A stretch of 64,000 nt of DNA. Origin: Xestospongia muta. Lineage: Eukaryota; Porifera; Demospongiae; Haplosclerida; Petrosiidae. Position 1 is the stretch's first letter. Each line of letters starts with the position of its first letter. A model generated the notes under the pieces. The model did no database searches, was not told the origin of the DNA, and saw only the letters and a program-made list of their open reading frames with translations. The DNA lies in assembly GCA_963693285.1 (NCBI GenBank), contig OY848918.1, positions 2,673,501-2,737,500 of the forward strand. The letters are read 5' to 3'. This document shows positions 1 through 9,805 of the stretch, in pieces. Both the position numbers and the translations under genes were made by a program.

Positions 1-1696
1 TATTTATGTGTGATATAATGTATGTATATTGTAATAATACTTACAGTCCATGATATCCTCAAAGCAGTTGAATTGATTGCAGTGACAGTATTAAGAGTTG
101 GAGAAGTAGGAGCTGAGAAAGATAAAAGGAAAGACTGAAATGAATATAAACAATTTAACTTACCTAGTGGTGCAGTTTCAATAGTCACACAAATTGTTAT
201 ACTAGTACCTACTATATTGCTAACAGTATTGAGAACAACAACAGTAAAATTGTATATTGTAAGTGGTTCAAGGTCTGATATAGTTGTCTCTGTTCCTGAA
301 ACTGGCCCTTTCTTATTAGAGTCAGAACTATTGCTATTACTAATAGCTTCATATGTTATATTAACTCCAATAATATCAGCATTGCCATTAAAACCATAAG
401 ACCAGATTAGTTTAACAGAATTGGTACCAATTAGTTGGGCAGTTAATGAAGTCACAGGAGAAGGAGCAACTAGAGGGAGAGAGAGAGAGCAAAAAAGAGA
501 AATTTGTAATCTATGTTGACCTAATATAACTAACCTTGTACAGTGATATTAAATGCAGAACTGTCCATTCCAATTATATTTTCTGTTAAACATACATAAT
601 TTCCACTGTCTTCTAGTCCTTGAAGAGTCAAAGTTAACTCAGTATATGTAGATTGAGTATCAACTGAAATATGAGTGAAGTTATCAGGATTAAGAACAGT
701 CCCATTATGTTGCCATGTTGCATTTTCAGGAGCAGGGTTCCCATCAAAGGTGCAGTTAATAATGACTGTGTTTCCCACAGATAATGCTAAGCTAGCAGGA
801 GTGATAGAAGTGATGGCTACAATATCTAAAATAAAATAATGATATTAAACTAAGGACTCAGAGAAGATGAACACATTAACTATATAAGGAGTGCAAAGAT
901 TAACTTACATTGTACATTAATAGTGACATTGGACATAGTAATGTCTGGTACAATATCTTTAGTGGATTGACAGATATAGAGTCCTCTAGACTGTCTTTGA
1001 ATGTCAATAAAGGATATGTTAACAGGAGGATTTGTGACTTTATTTGTTAGATTACCACCAGTACTGTTGAACCATTGATAGAATGTAGTCCCAAGATTAG
1101 TATTACCAGGATTATCACATGAGAGGGTAAAAGTTGTACCTTCTTTAACATCAACTACACCATTATGAGACAAGGTGGGATTTCTGAAGACTATTTAGAG
1201 AATATAATATGTTAGAGTAATAATATATATATATATATATATATACATAACTTACTAAATTCTGCTATGGTAATATTATATTCATAATTCTCTGAGGATG
1301 AGCTACATGTCAGAACACTTCCAACATCAAGTACATTGCCAGGATTTGGTAGTATTAATCTATTATTGGTAGGATTTAGCAAAACATCTCCATTCATACT
1401 ACCATTAGTTAAAATAGTACCACTTATTGACCACACAATATCAGTAGGGCATGGAGGATCTGCAGTTGTAAAACAACATCGAAAACAGAAAGGATTGCTA
1501 AGTGGTACAGGATATGACTGAGGACCAAAAAAGTTACGAGAGTTAGCATTAGAAGGACACTGTTGACCTTGCACACTACCTACAATACAGAGAGAAACAG
1601 AACAATACTTGAGGTAATACATAGTAATTAGAGATACATTGCTGCCAACCTACCCAACACTAGAGTAGCTACAACACAATAGACTATCAGCAACAT
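1..1696 (-). CDS. Ig/FN3 receptor, paralog 1 (5' part; runs off the window)
   Basis: This is the 5' half of a cell-surface Ig/FN3 receptor. The ATG at 1696 begins a hydrophobic signal peptide (MLLIVYCVVATLVLG). The following exons each encode one domain: Ig1 (about 1580-1255, with the CFRCC motif), Ig2 (about 1190-910), Ig3 (about 825-540) and FN3-1 (about 468-166), then the first part of FN3-2 (about 112-45). GT-AG junctions keep phase 1 throughout. All exons seen are open. Many N-x-S/T sites suggest heavy glycosylation. Ig1 is close to the paralog at 30.5 kb, but Ig2 belongs to the other Ig2 class (SHNG... rather than SPNGT...), so the gene is a mosaic. The remaining FN3 domains, membrane segment and tail would lie beyond position 1. 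Partner and function are unknown; an adhesion or recognition role is inferred from the domains. Confidence 0.85.
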
Positions 1697-1796
1697 AACA
1701 ACTCGATTACTTCCTTTTTCTTATCACTGATCAATATCAGTACAATGTTTATCTTTTGTTGTGCGAATCCTAACTTCTGACACGAAGGGAATGACA

Positions 1797-1851
1797 AATG
1801 TTTGGAGCTTCCAAGTTTTCTCTTTAAGAAAACTTGGAAGCTCCAAACATT
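1797..1851. repeat. Hairpin upstream of paralog 1
   Basis: A near-perfect inverted repeat of about 24 bp per arm surrounds a 7-base loop (arm begins AATGTTTGGAGCTTCC and returns as GGAAGCTCCAAACATT). It lies about 100 bp upstream of the start codon of paralog 1, where 5'UTR or promoter would be expected. The paralog at 30.6 kb lacks this hairpin but shares the neighbouring one. It could be a small mobile-element remnant; a regulatory role is not shown. Confidence 0.8.
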
Positions 1852-1854
1852 GCT

Positions 1855-1893
1855 AGGCCAGCCTCTTCCTCTCTAAGAAAAGGGGCTGGTCTC
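1855..1893. repeat. GC-rich imperfect hairpin, shared with paralog 4
   Basis: The arms GGCCAGCC and GGGGCTGG surround CTCTAAGAAA. The same hairpin, slightly better paired, sits at about 30769-30806 upstream of the 26.4-30.6 kb paralog. This means the two genes share upstream sequence as well as the first Ig exon. Confidence 0.65.
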
Positions 1894-2396
1894 ATCAGAC
1901 TAGCTAAAACAGCTATCGTTTGTAATTTTCATTTACGCTATTAACAACTGAATTAATCTAAATCCTGTAAACTTACCTTAATATCTAACCCAGAGTAATA
2001 GAATCAACTTCTCTTAAGCTACTCAATTACTACAGTTCCGGCTATGCAATCTTTCATTATATCACACGTAGACTATAGTCTCTTCCTTCTTTAATCAGCA
2101 TTGAATGTCTTGGCATATCCTGCAATCTTTTTTTCTTAATCTTTCTTCTTTGTCCTTTGTTGTCTCAGATGCATGAGACCTCTCTGAAGACTAGTGGTAT
2201 ATAAATTGTTTTGTGATGAAAACAGTTTTGGTACAACTAAAATTTTACAGATAACATGATTCATTTCAAAGTGAAAAATTAATTTTTATTATTACAAATC
2301 CCTTTGACCAATTATATACTTATTAGAGAATTATTTTATAGATTAATGTAAGTTACAAAGTATTAAATTGTGTCACAAATCATTGTCTAATCTTCC

Positions 2397-2690
2397 TCAT
2401 GTTGTGATGTTCCAACTACAAAGAAAGATGATGTCTCATTCTCAATGTCAGTTGGTGGAACATCATATTAAAAATAAATACTAAATAAAGACAAAATAAA
2501 GACAATACAACGTACCTTCTCTGAAGGAATTGTAGATGGTTTATTTAAAAGGTCTTGTGTTTCCATTTCTGCTCCTTTGATAGGTACAAAAAGATGTTGC
2601 TGCTGATGTGTTGATAACAAGTCTTTAAAATTTGTTATTGATGATTTAAATCTGTCAATATAAACAGAAATAATGACAGTAACAGTTGAG
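2397..2690 (-). pseudogene. Orphan 3' exons of a ZU5/Death gene
   Basis: Two exons match the last exons of the ZU5/Death gene at 33.2-36.0 kb. The first contains ITNFKDLLSTHQQQHLFVP and MSTDLLNKPS-type sequence (compare ITNFKELLSTHQKQHLFVP at 33.4-33.5 kb); the second ends GTSQHEED before a stop at 2397. Non-coding sequence on both sides (about 2080-2760) also matches 32.9-33.65 kb, so this is a DNA-level duplicate of the gene end with no upstream gene attached. It lies between receptor paralog 1 and a truncated type II receptor. Confidence 0.7.
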
Positions 2691-2749
2691 TATAAATAAA
2701 GAAATGACATCACATGTCAACAACATATATGCTGATTGTAAATTGAAAA

Positions 2750-3133
2750 TACTAGTTATATCAACTTATAATAGGAACTTCACCAATATTGAATATACAT
2801 ATACATGTAATTTCACTGAAACTAGTGAGGAGATATTGATCATCCTGAACTCACAATTATTAATATATGCCCTTGGACGACATTGTTCTAATTTCTGTGT
2901 AGAAAAGACAGCAGTCTGTCCTACATAGATAGTTGTGTTTACAGGAGGACTAATCAATCCTTCATAATCTGTAGACATGTAATATAAAGTGGTTACTAAC
3001 TAACAAATAACTTACAACACACATCTGGTCTAGAAGGAGGCCTTGGACAGGTTGGTCTGGGGTCATTACATAGATAGCCTACTGGAAATACTAACCAAGA
3101 AGGAAAAAAGAATAGTACTAGTAGTCTCATCAT
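2750..3133 (-). pseudogene. Truncated type II receptor: signal peptide and partial Ig exon
   Basis: The ATG at 3133 opens a signal peptide (MMRLLVLFFFPSWLVFP) and a short Cys/Pro-rich stretch ending DVCC, with a donor site. The next exon (from about 2969) starts an Ig-like domain (NTTIYVGQTAVFS). Relative to the copy at 16.95-17.47 kb it has a one-base deletion after the Ala-Tyr-Ile-Asn-Asn-Cys stretch that shifts the frame before the second Ig cysteine. No FN3, membrane or tail exons follow; duplicated ZU5/Death gene ends come next. I call it a dead 5' fragment of the type II family. Confidence 0.65.
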
Positions 3134-3414
3134 GAAGATAGGTAAGATATTATCTTATAAACTACTTCAATTGTCTCTTTATCAGCAAATACAATGAATG
3201 CCAGTTCATGTCATCATCATGGCTCAGTACTATTCCTACACAGTTAATCTATCTTTATCTCCCTAAATGATTTTTATTATGATAATAATACAAATTAGCT
3301 GCTATATGTGATTAAATTTATCAAGTGTAAGTATAGTGACAAAATGTCTCAAACAAGACCACAGTAGTAGTTCTACTGAATTGTTCTCTCTTTGCCTATT
3401 ATTCTGTTAATAGT

Positions 3415-3936
3415 TTATTGTGAAAATGATGAAATGTCTAAATAATTTGGATATTGAGGTTCTCTTGTAGTGTTTTTATTTTTATTATTATTTTTACGAC
3501 TGTTCAACCATCCTAATGCTGTGAATCCTCCTCCAATGAGAGAACCAGCAGCTGTCAGAGCAGTAAAAGGTGATTTTTTAATAAGATCCCAAGTACCTCT
3601 AAAATTAATCAAATCTTTTCTTCTTTCAAACTCAGCATTTCTTTCAGCTTCGTGTCTTTCATGTGCAGCACCTTTATCTATACCTTTTATTACTGGTTTG
3701 TTTAATCTATTTTGTTGTTCCCAATCCTTATTTAATGCTTTAATTTGTTGTTGTTGTTGCATTTTAGCTCTTTCTTCCACATCTTTTCTTGCCTGTGTAA
3801 AATTTTTAAAAGGTGCATGCGCCTGATAATTTGGATCTGGTGGTTCCTCTTTAGCTCTTTGTAACAAATGTTGATAAAAATCTTTATTGCCCACAGCATT
3901 CTCTCTTTGATCGAAAATTGTTTTGTAATTGATCAT
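3415..3936 (-). CDS. Element protein with coiled coil and C-terminal membrane segment (173 aa)
   Basis: An intact single-exon frame. Residues 1-110 are charged and Gln-rich (a run of QQQQQ near 60), probably helical. Near residues 125-145 is a Gly/Ala-rich hydrophobic stretch (SPFTALTAAGSLIGGGFTAL) that could span a membrane, followed by a basic Asn/Lys-rich tail. The start ATG overlaps the stop of the upstream frame (ATGA), a compact arrangement typical of viral gene pairs. I do not recognise the family. A small virion or membrane-associated protein is a guess from composition. Confidence 0.55.
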   Translation of the reverse strand: MINYKTIFDQRENAVGNKDFYQHLLQRAKEEPPDPNYQAHAPFKNFTQARKDVEERAKMQQQQQIKALNKDWEQQNRLNKPVIKGIDKGAAHERHEAERNAEFERRKDLINFRGTWDLIKKSPFTALTAAGSLIGGGFTALGWLNSRKNNNKNKNTTREPQYPNYLDISSFSQ

Positions 3937-3949
3937 CGATTCTTAATAT

Positions 3950-4306
3950 CATATCTTTCAATTGTACTTGATTCAACACTTGACCGGAGAAGATTTAACA
4001 TTGCAGGTCTAGCTTTAGCATCTAATCCCGAAACCCAACCTCTAGCTAATTGTACACCTCTTCTTTTTGCTGCCATCAATCTATCTTCCATTTCTGTAGG
4101 CCCTACTCTACCAAATGCTCTTGCTTCAACATCTAAAAAATCTCATTTCTTCAAGTGAATCAGCACTATGTCTTTGTTGTAATTTGGCTTGTTGTAACAA
4201 TATTAATCTTCTCCTTTGTGCTTGTTCCAATTCTATACCTTCTATATCTCTTAAATTTTGTAAATATCTCAGTTCAGCTGATTCAGTTATTAAAGCATAT
4301 TTTTAA
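3950..4306 (-). pseudogene. Broken element gene, helical protein
   Basis: Two open segments in different frames are separated near 4135-4140, at a run of A/T bases. The upstream part is helical and Gln/Arg-rich (contains LEQAQRRRLILLQQAKLQQR). The downstream part contains GPTEMEDRLMAAKRRGVQLA and ends at 3934-3936, overlapping the next gene's start. No in-frame ATG is present at the 5' end, so the start is also lost or lies elsewhere. No family recognised. Confidence 0.5.
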
Positions 4307-4331
4307 GAGCCTAAAGTTATAATCATAATGA

Positions 4332-5173
4332 GTGAAACTGCATGACATATTAAATAACAAACACTATCAAAAATTGCTCTATCAACTATTGACAGATAAA
4401 GAAAGTGTATTTGTTACAAAAAAAAGATTAGATTTTGGTAATGAACTTATTACCAATCAAGATTTTTTCAATGGCAATTTATTAGTTGATTGTCCTAGCA
4501 GTTATCATGGTGAAAACATTAAAATATTCATCAAATCTTTCTCTATGATCACCGGTTTTGATTTCAAACAGCTTTTCTCACCCAGATCTGATGGAGACAA
4601 ATTGACTGGATACTTTTTAAAAGGAGAAAGTGATGATTTAACAGAACTAAATGAACATGTTGTAGATTTGCAAAGTTTCATTAATATTTACGGCCTTGGT
4701 ACCATAACACTTAGTTCAGACAAATCTTTCCATGAAATTGATTGGAATCAAAAAGTACAATTTGATGCTAGTTTATAATTAAATCCTTGGGAAATTAACA
4801 AATGGCTACAAGCAATAGGAATTAGTCTGTTTATGAAGCTAACACTACAACAAAAATATGCAGAGATAGAATTAGAATTGGCTCCACTTATTGGTTAGAT
4901 ATTAGTATTTCAACTGCAGATGCAAAATATCCAATTTACGGAAGTAATAGTAATTATTTATCTATTGGACAAATGTGGTGTGAAGCCCCTAAAGGTTATG
5001 TTGTTTTATATTTTGCTGATTATAACGTCATCAAATTTATGTTACGAAGACATGATACTGATTTCAGAATAAAAATATTTCACGGACCAACACAACAACC
5101 AATAAACAAATACACTTACGGTTATAGTGTTTTAGAACTTGTACTCGAAGGACAAATTATGAAACAAATATAA
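4332..5173 (+). pseudogene. Broken element gene, two long open segments
   Basis: The first segment (4332-4778, about 148 codons) and the last (about 4880-5173, containing MWCEAPKGYVVLYFADYN) lie in different frames with a stop and frame change between 4778 and about 4890. At the 5' end the ATG at 4328 is one frame away from the open segment, so the N-terminus is also disturbed. The C-terminal part is rich in aromatic and beta-branched residues and looks like a beta-sheet protein, which could suit a structural role, but I recognise no family. Confidence 0.5.
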
Positions 5174-5224
5174 TTATGTTTACATGCTTATCTAACTGTC
5201 TTACAGTGATTGACAGTTAACACT

Positions 5225-5270
5225 ATGTAAACTATAAAACATTAAATAGTGTCTTATTGATTTTCAAAAA
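5225..5270 (+). promoter_or_regulatory. TATA-like box before the zinc-ribbon gene
   Basis: ACTATAAAACATTAAATAG lies about 30-40 bases upstream of the ATG at 5270, a plausible spacing for a compact viral-type promoter. Only the sequence match supports it, and in AT-rich DNA such matches are common. Confidence 0.3.
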
Positions 5271-5824
5271 TGGGTGATTCGCCTTCAAGACCTGCTGCAG
5301 CTATTAATCATCAATGTATTGAATGTAATGAGTGGAGTTATGAATGTGAAAAATGGGGCAACGATCTATTTGATTATTATTTGTGTAGAGAGTGTTCAAG
5401 AAATCGTATAAAGAAGCAATTAGGGATTCCACAGTCGCCAATACAAAGAAAACATAAAGAAGAAGATATAATAAAAATGAAAATTGAAATGGAAAATATG
5501 AAAGCGAAAATACAACATTTGGAATTAAAAATAAAAGAAATTAAATCTAATTCAACAATGCAACAATTGGAAAAAATGGAAGAAAAAATTGAAAACAATC
5601 AATTGTCTGTTCTTGAATTATATAACAATGTACATGATGTTAAGCGACAAACAAATTCTATAATTGCTCTTGAAAAAGAAAAAAATCAAATTAAAGAAGT
5701 AGTTAAACAATTACATGTGAGTAAAACTGTAGATAAAACAAGAATCAAAAATTTACAAATCGATGTAAATGATTTAAAGAGTAAGACAAGTAAAATTATC
5801 AAGTCTCTTGATTTACCTTTTTGA
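5270..5824 (+). CDS. Element protein: zinc-ribbon-like N-terminus plus long coiled coil (184 aa)
   Basis: An intact single-exon frame. The N-terminus has Cys pairs at residues 16/19 and 39/42 (CIEC and CREC), with an extra Cys at 26; this spacing could bind one zinc ion. From about residue 60 to the end it is highly charged with heptad-like Leu/Ile/Met spacing and reads as a long coiled coil. The combination could be a DNA- or RNA-binding oligomer, but no family is recognised. It is one of the best-preserved frames of the element and has a TATA-like motif just upstream. Confidence 0.6.
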   Translation: MGDSPSRPAAAINHQCIECNEWSYECEKWGNDLFDYYLCRECSRNRIKKQLGIPQSPIQRKHKEEDIIKMKIEMENMKAKIQHLELKIKEIKSNSTMQQLEKMEEKIENNQLSVLELYNNVHDVKRQTNSIIALEKEKNQIKEVVKQLHVSKTVDKTRIKNLQIDVNDLKSKTSKIIKSLDLPF

Positions 5825-5907
5825 TTATTTGTTGAATTAGTTATGAAAATGTTATTTTATTTAAAAAACAATATAATTATCAATTAATTTCAATATTATT
5901 TATAATA

Positions 5908-6329
5908 ATGGCATCTGTTTATCCTTCTCTTTTTAAAGATAAAAATGGTAAATTAACTCAAATTGGTGAAATTATTGGCGGTTATTGGAAAAATGATAGT
6001 GGAGAAATTGTTTCAATTACAAAAGCTATTGGAGGTCCTTGGTTAAATAAAGATGGAGTGTTGTTTCTATTAGCAAAGATGTTGGATGTTTGTGGAGAGA
6101 TAAAAATGGAAAAATTATTTCAGTCACAAAAGCTATTGGTAAACTTTGGTTAGATAAAATTTCCATTAATGACGTTGTTGGTTCACCTTTAAAAGATGAA
6201 GATGATAAAGTTATTTCAATAACAAAATATATAGTAGAATTGGAAAATATTATTAAAACTCAAGATAAAAAGATTAAAGAACTTAATTCAAAAATAGAAC
6301 ACTTAGAGTCTCTGCAAATTAAAAAATAA
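5908..6329 (+). pseudogene. Element gene for a short tandem-repeat protein, frame-broken
   Basis: The frame from 5908 encodes imperfect repeats of about 22-28 residues built on the theme DKNGK-I-S-TKAIGG-W-L; examples are GEIVSITKAIGGPWLNKDG and, in another frame, NGKIISVTKAIGKLWLDK. The first frame ends at 6153. The repeats continue in an overlapping frame (from about 6090) and end in a short coiled coil at 6329. The frame change inside the repeat array suggests one or more small indels. No known repeat family is recognised; the periodic Gly and Trp suggest a beta-repeat. Confidence 0.5.
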
Positions 6330-6418
6330 CATCACAAACAAATGCTTTATTAACTGCTCTTTACTGTAAGTTAATTTCCGTTAAAGACAAGTAGGCCTAA
6401 ACAAACTAAACACTAATT

Positions 6419-6616
6419 TTACTTCTCATATATAAAAATAGTACAATTTTGAAATACAACGTTTCCTTCATATTCCATTTCTTCATCATCATCTTCAATG
6501 TCACTTTCATCGACTATAAATTCTTGATCTGATTCAGTTGGTGAACCAACATCATCAATTTCATCATCTGTATGTGTTAGATCAATTTCAATTGTTTCTA
6601 AATCTTCTTTTGACAT
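6419..6616 (-). CDS. Small acidic element protein (65 aa)
   Basis: Starts at the ATG at 6616 (MSKEDLETIEIDLTHTDDEI) and is dominated by Asp and Glu (a DIEDDDEEMEYE stretch). The IDLTHTDDE segment resembles a SUMO-interacting hydrophobic-acidic patch, which is only a resemblance. It is divergently arranged with the small basic frame at 6662, with about 45 bases between them that must hold both promoters. Confidence 0.45.
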   Translation of the reverse strand: MSKEDLETIEIDLTHTDDEIDDVGSPTESDQEFIVDESDIEDDDEEMEYEGNVVFQNCTIFIYEK

Positions 6617-6661
6617 TTCAAATATAATTATTGAACACAAGATCTCTCGGTTATATTTACA

Positions 6662-6847
6662 ATGGGTGCTGAACAATCAAGAAACTTTGATAATTTCATG
6701 AAATCAGCCAACAATGCTGTCTCCACTCCGGGACGATCCGAACCTCATCTTGGAACAGGTAAATCGATGCCTAAACCAATCAAACCAGAACCGCGTTATA
6801 AAAGAGGTCCATACAGAAGAAAAGCATCACCAATGGAAGTTTTATAA
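6662..6847 (+). CDS. Small basic element protein with MGxxxS N-terminus (61 aa)
   Basis: Begins MGAEQS, which fits an N-myristoylation signal (Gly2, small residue at 6). It continues Pro/Lys/Arg-rich with an RYKRGPYRRK patch near the C-terminus that could bind nucleic acid or act as a nuclear signal. It is followed after about 40 bases by a second small basic frame. No family recognised. Confidence 0.45.
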   Translation: MGAEQSRNFDNFMKSANNAVSTPGRSEPHLGTGKSMPKPIKPEPRYKRGPYRRKASPMEVL

Positions 6848-6884
6848 AAACCAACACAAATGAAAAACAGTCCACGAACGAAAA

Positions 6885-7112
6885 ATGTTAGAAATGAAAA
6901 CTTCTAGAGGTAGAGGAAAAGGTAGAGGTAAAGGTGATGGTACTGGTGGAGAATTGAAAAAGCCAAAAGGTAAATACATGAAAAAAGAAAAACCAATGAA
7001 AAAATTAGACGAAGCAATGTTGAGAAGGAGAGTGGCTGCTGAAGAAAAGGTGCTAAAAAAGACACATTTAAAAATACAATCTTTCATATTCCTTCAAGTA
7101 TTCTTTATGTAA
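6885..7112 (+). CDS. Small Lys/Arg/Gly-rich element protein
   Basis: About the first 60 residues are strongly basic, with RGRGKGRGKGDG repeats and LKKPKGKYMKKEKPMKK, the composition of DNA-condensing core proteins. The 3' end overlaps the convergent frame at 7068-7265, so the last residues may be unreliable. Function inferred from composition only. Confidence 0.4.
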   Translation: MLEMKTSRGRGKGRGKGDGTGGELKKPKGKYMKKEKPMKKLDEAMLRRRVAAEEKVLKKTHLKIQSFIFLQVFFM

Positions 7113-7265
7113 TAATTCAATTTCCTCATTATATTTTGCATCCATTTGAATTTTTTGTTCTAAAGTTTCAATAATTAATTCCAAATAAAATTTTGCTTCC
7201 AATTCATTTTGTGATTTGTCAAATGATTCAATGAATGTATCTAAATACACATCAAATATAGACAT
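7068..7265 (-). CDS. Small acidic helical element protein (65 aa)
   Basis: From ATG 7265 (MSIFDVYLDTFIESFDKSQ) a short helical protein rich in Glu, Lys and Leu. It begins one base after the stop of the upstream frame on the same strand, so the two are probably co-expressed. No family recognised. Confidence 0.4.
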   Translation of the reverse strand: MSIFDVYLDTFIESFDKSQNELEAKFYLELIIETLEQKIQMDAKYNEEIELLHKEYLKEYERLYF

Positions 7266-7266
7266 A

Positions 7267-9798
7267 TTAAAAAAGATATGGTGTAGGTCTTTGATAATAA
7301 CCAACTTTGCTGTTACCTCTTCTTTTACAATCATCTCTATTAAATAATTTATACAGACTGTAAGCACCACCAAGAGCTAAAGCAGATACCCCTAATCCTT
7401 TCCATATAGTTCCATTGCCAAGAAATAAATCCTCTTCTGGTTGAGCTGTAGCTAAAGTTCTAATTGAAGAATCAGAAGAACCTAGATAACCTGTTTTATC
7501 AGGTGGTCTTCCTCCTCCTCCTCCTCCTCCTCCTCCACCTGCTCCAGCTCCTGGTAGAGAAAGTGGAGGGGCGTATAAAAGATTTGGATCTACATTTCTC
7601 GTTTGTGGAAATCTACCTGCTTGTTGATTTTCATCAATCTTTTTAACAATTCTTTCAGTTTGTTTTATTGTTTTTCTAATTGGATCTTTATCTTTTGTTG
7701 ATGCGGCAAATAATCCTTTTGGTCTAGTAGGAGTACTAGTTCTAGGTGGTGTACATCTATCAAACAAACCTCTCCTTCTCTGTAATCGTAGATTATTCTT
7801 GGATTATTTGGGACCTGTAGACCAGATGGAACATTAGTCCAAGTTCGAGAAGTTGTTGGAATATCACCGCGCATAACTGAACCGATATTTGGATCTTCAA
7901 CTCTTCTTAAAAAACCAGGAGAAAACAAATTTGGTCTTAATGATTGAACAGATGTTGGTGGTTGTTGTATAGGAGGTGAAAAAGGATTTGGAGCTGGTGG
8001 AGGTAATGTTGGAGAACTTAGTGGTGTTAAAAAAAGCTTCTCCTAAATTGTCACCACCACTTGATAATAACATTGGATCGTATGCATCCATATCTGCAAT
8101 TATTTCAGCTTCAGTTTGTTCGTGAATTGGTTGTTGGACCATAGCTCTAGTTGTCGTGGCTCCTTTAGGTGTACTAGTTTCCATCATTACATTATCATTG
8201 TGAGTTTGTGAGGGTGTTGCTTGAGGTGGAGGTTTGCTAATGTAAACAGGAGGTGGTCTGTTACGCGGAGGAGCTGGAATTGATGTTGGTGTTAATGGTG
8301 GTTGTAATAAACCAGTTGTTGAAGGTCTTAGTCTTTCATTGAACAATGATTTTCTAGTTAATGTTTGTGTTGAAGGATTTAAAAATTCTTCCATATTAGA
8401 TATTGGTGGAGGTAATGGTTCTGGTGTAGGTGGTCTGTAAGGTGTTGGTACTATAGGTGGTGGAGGTAAATTTGTTGTTGGTGCTGGTTGATCTAGTAAA
8501 GGAGTTACTGGATCATAAGTAAATTTTTGATTTTTTAATTTGTTTACTGTCCGATTAATAGAACCTGTAGAGTACAATTTTGGTCCAGTACTTGGTTTTG
8601 TTTGAGTTGCAGATACAGTTGAAGTTGCTGCTGATCTTCTTACTGAATCTTTACCTTTTGTAGATGCTCCAAACACACTTTTGGGTTTAGGAATAGCAGT
8701 ACTTGGAATAGGTACATCAGAAGTTGTTGTTGGTGGACCAAATAAAAAATCTTTAACAACTACACCTTGAGCTTGACTTGATGAAAAATTTTCATCTCTG
8801 AATCTTCCAACAGATGGTCTAGGAATGCTTGTTACAGATGCTGTTGAAGTTGCTCTAGATGTTCTTTTCGGTTTAAGAATAGCAGCGCTAGGAATAGCAG
8901 TACTTGAAATAGGTACATCAGAAATTGTTGTTGATGGACCAAATAAAAAATCTCTAACAGCTTCTCCTGTTAGAGCTTGACTTGATGGAAAGTTTTTGTC
9001 TCTGAATCTTCCAATTAAACTTCTAGGAGTTTGTGTTACAGATACTGTTGAAGTTATTGACGGAGGAGGTCTAGTTGATGTTATTAGTGGTGGTATGATT
9101 GGCATATCTGAAAATGTAGTTGCAGGCGGTTCATGTACTTCCATCGACGATGTTGTGAAAACAGGATTAGCATACAACTTTGGTGCATCACCAACAAAAG
9201 AATCTCCACCCAATAAAGGTCCATCTCTACCACCTAAAGCTTGATCTCTTTTCTTTATATTTTGTTTCTGTTGTAATCTTTTAACTGGATTTTCAGATTT
9301 TCTTTTGTTTACTGCAGAATTAATTGATGTTTGTAAAGATCTGTTTGGTATTTTTTCTTGTTTCATAACAATATCATCAACCATATCATATTGATCTGAT
9401 AACGAATGTTGAGACATTTCTTGAGCTACAAAAGGAATAGAAGCCATTGTTACTGCCACACTGGTGTGAGTGTTTTCCACTTGTGGTTGTGAAACATTGA
9501 TACCAGTTGAAGCTGTAAAATGTTCCGAAGCAGTTGGTACTGTACGACCAGACAGAGACGTAATTACAGGTGGACCTCGCATCAAAGAATCCTCAAGTGG
9601 AGTTGGTTCTGGTTCGCTAACCAAAGGAGGTGAATTTACATCTGTAACATTTTCCCATTTTTGTGTTACATTATTGAATCTTTGTCCTACTTGACGTTTT
9701 TTCCAATTGTAAGCTGATTCAGGTTCAACCCTGTATTGAGTTATTTCAGGTAAATCTTCATATCTCTGTTGATGACCTGCTTCTGTGACAATTGGCAT
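7267..9798 (-). pseudogene. Long Pro/Ser/Thr-rich repeat protein of the element, two frame breaks
   Basis: Opens at ATG 9798 and stays open for nearly 600 codons. The N-terminal 60 residues look folded (SAYNWKKRQVGQRFNNVTQK). The middle has at least two copies of a cassette of about 80 residues (GRFRD-NF-SSQA, then DFLFGP, then SDVPI-STAIP). The rest is Pro-rich. The frame changes at about 8030, at a run of A, and again near 7790. The final segment (7267 to about 7770) carries another partial cassette (KGLFAASTKDKD), a Gly run (positions 7506-7545) and a C-terminal hydrophobic segment (LGVSALALGGAYSLYKLF). The shared cassettes show the pieces once formed one gene. A structural or fibrous role is conceivable; no family recognised. 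Confidence 0.55.
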
Positions 9799-9805
9799 TA
9801 CTTTT

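Noticed and set aside
8996..9244. Plus-strand open frames across 9.0-9.7 kb.
   Set aside because: They are shadows of the long Pro/Thr-rich minus-strand frame of the element, whose low-complexity codons keep the other strand open.
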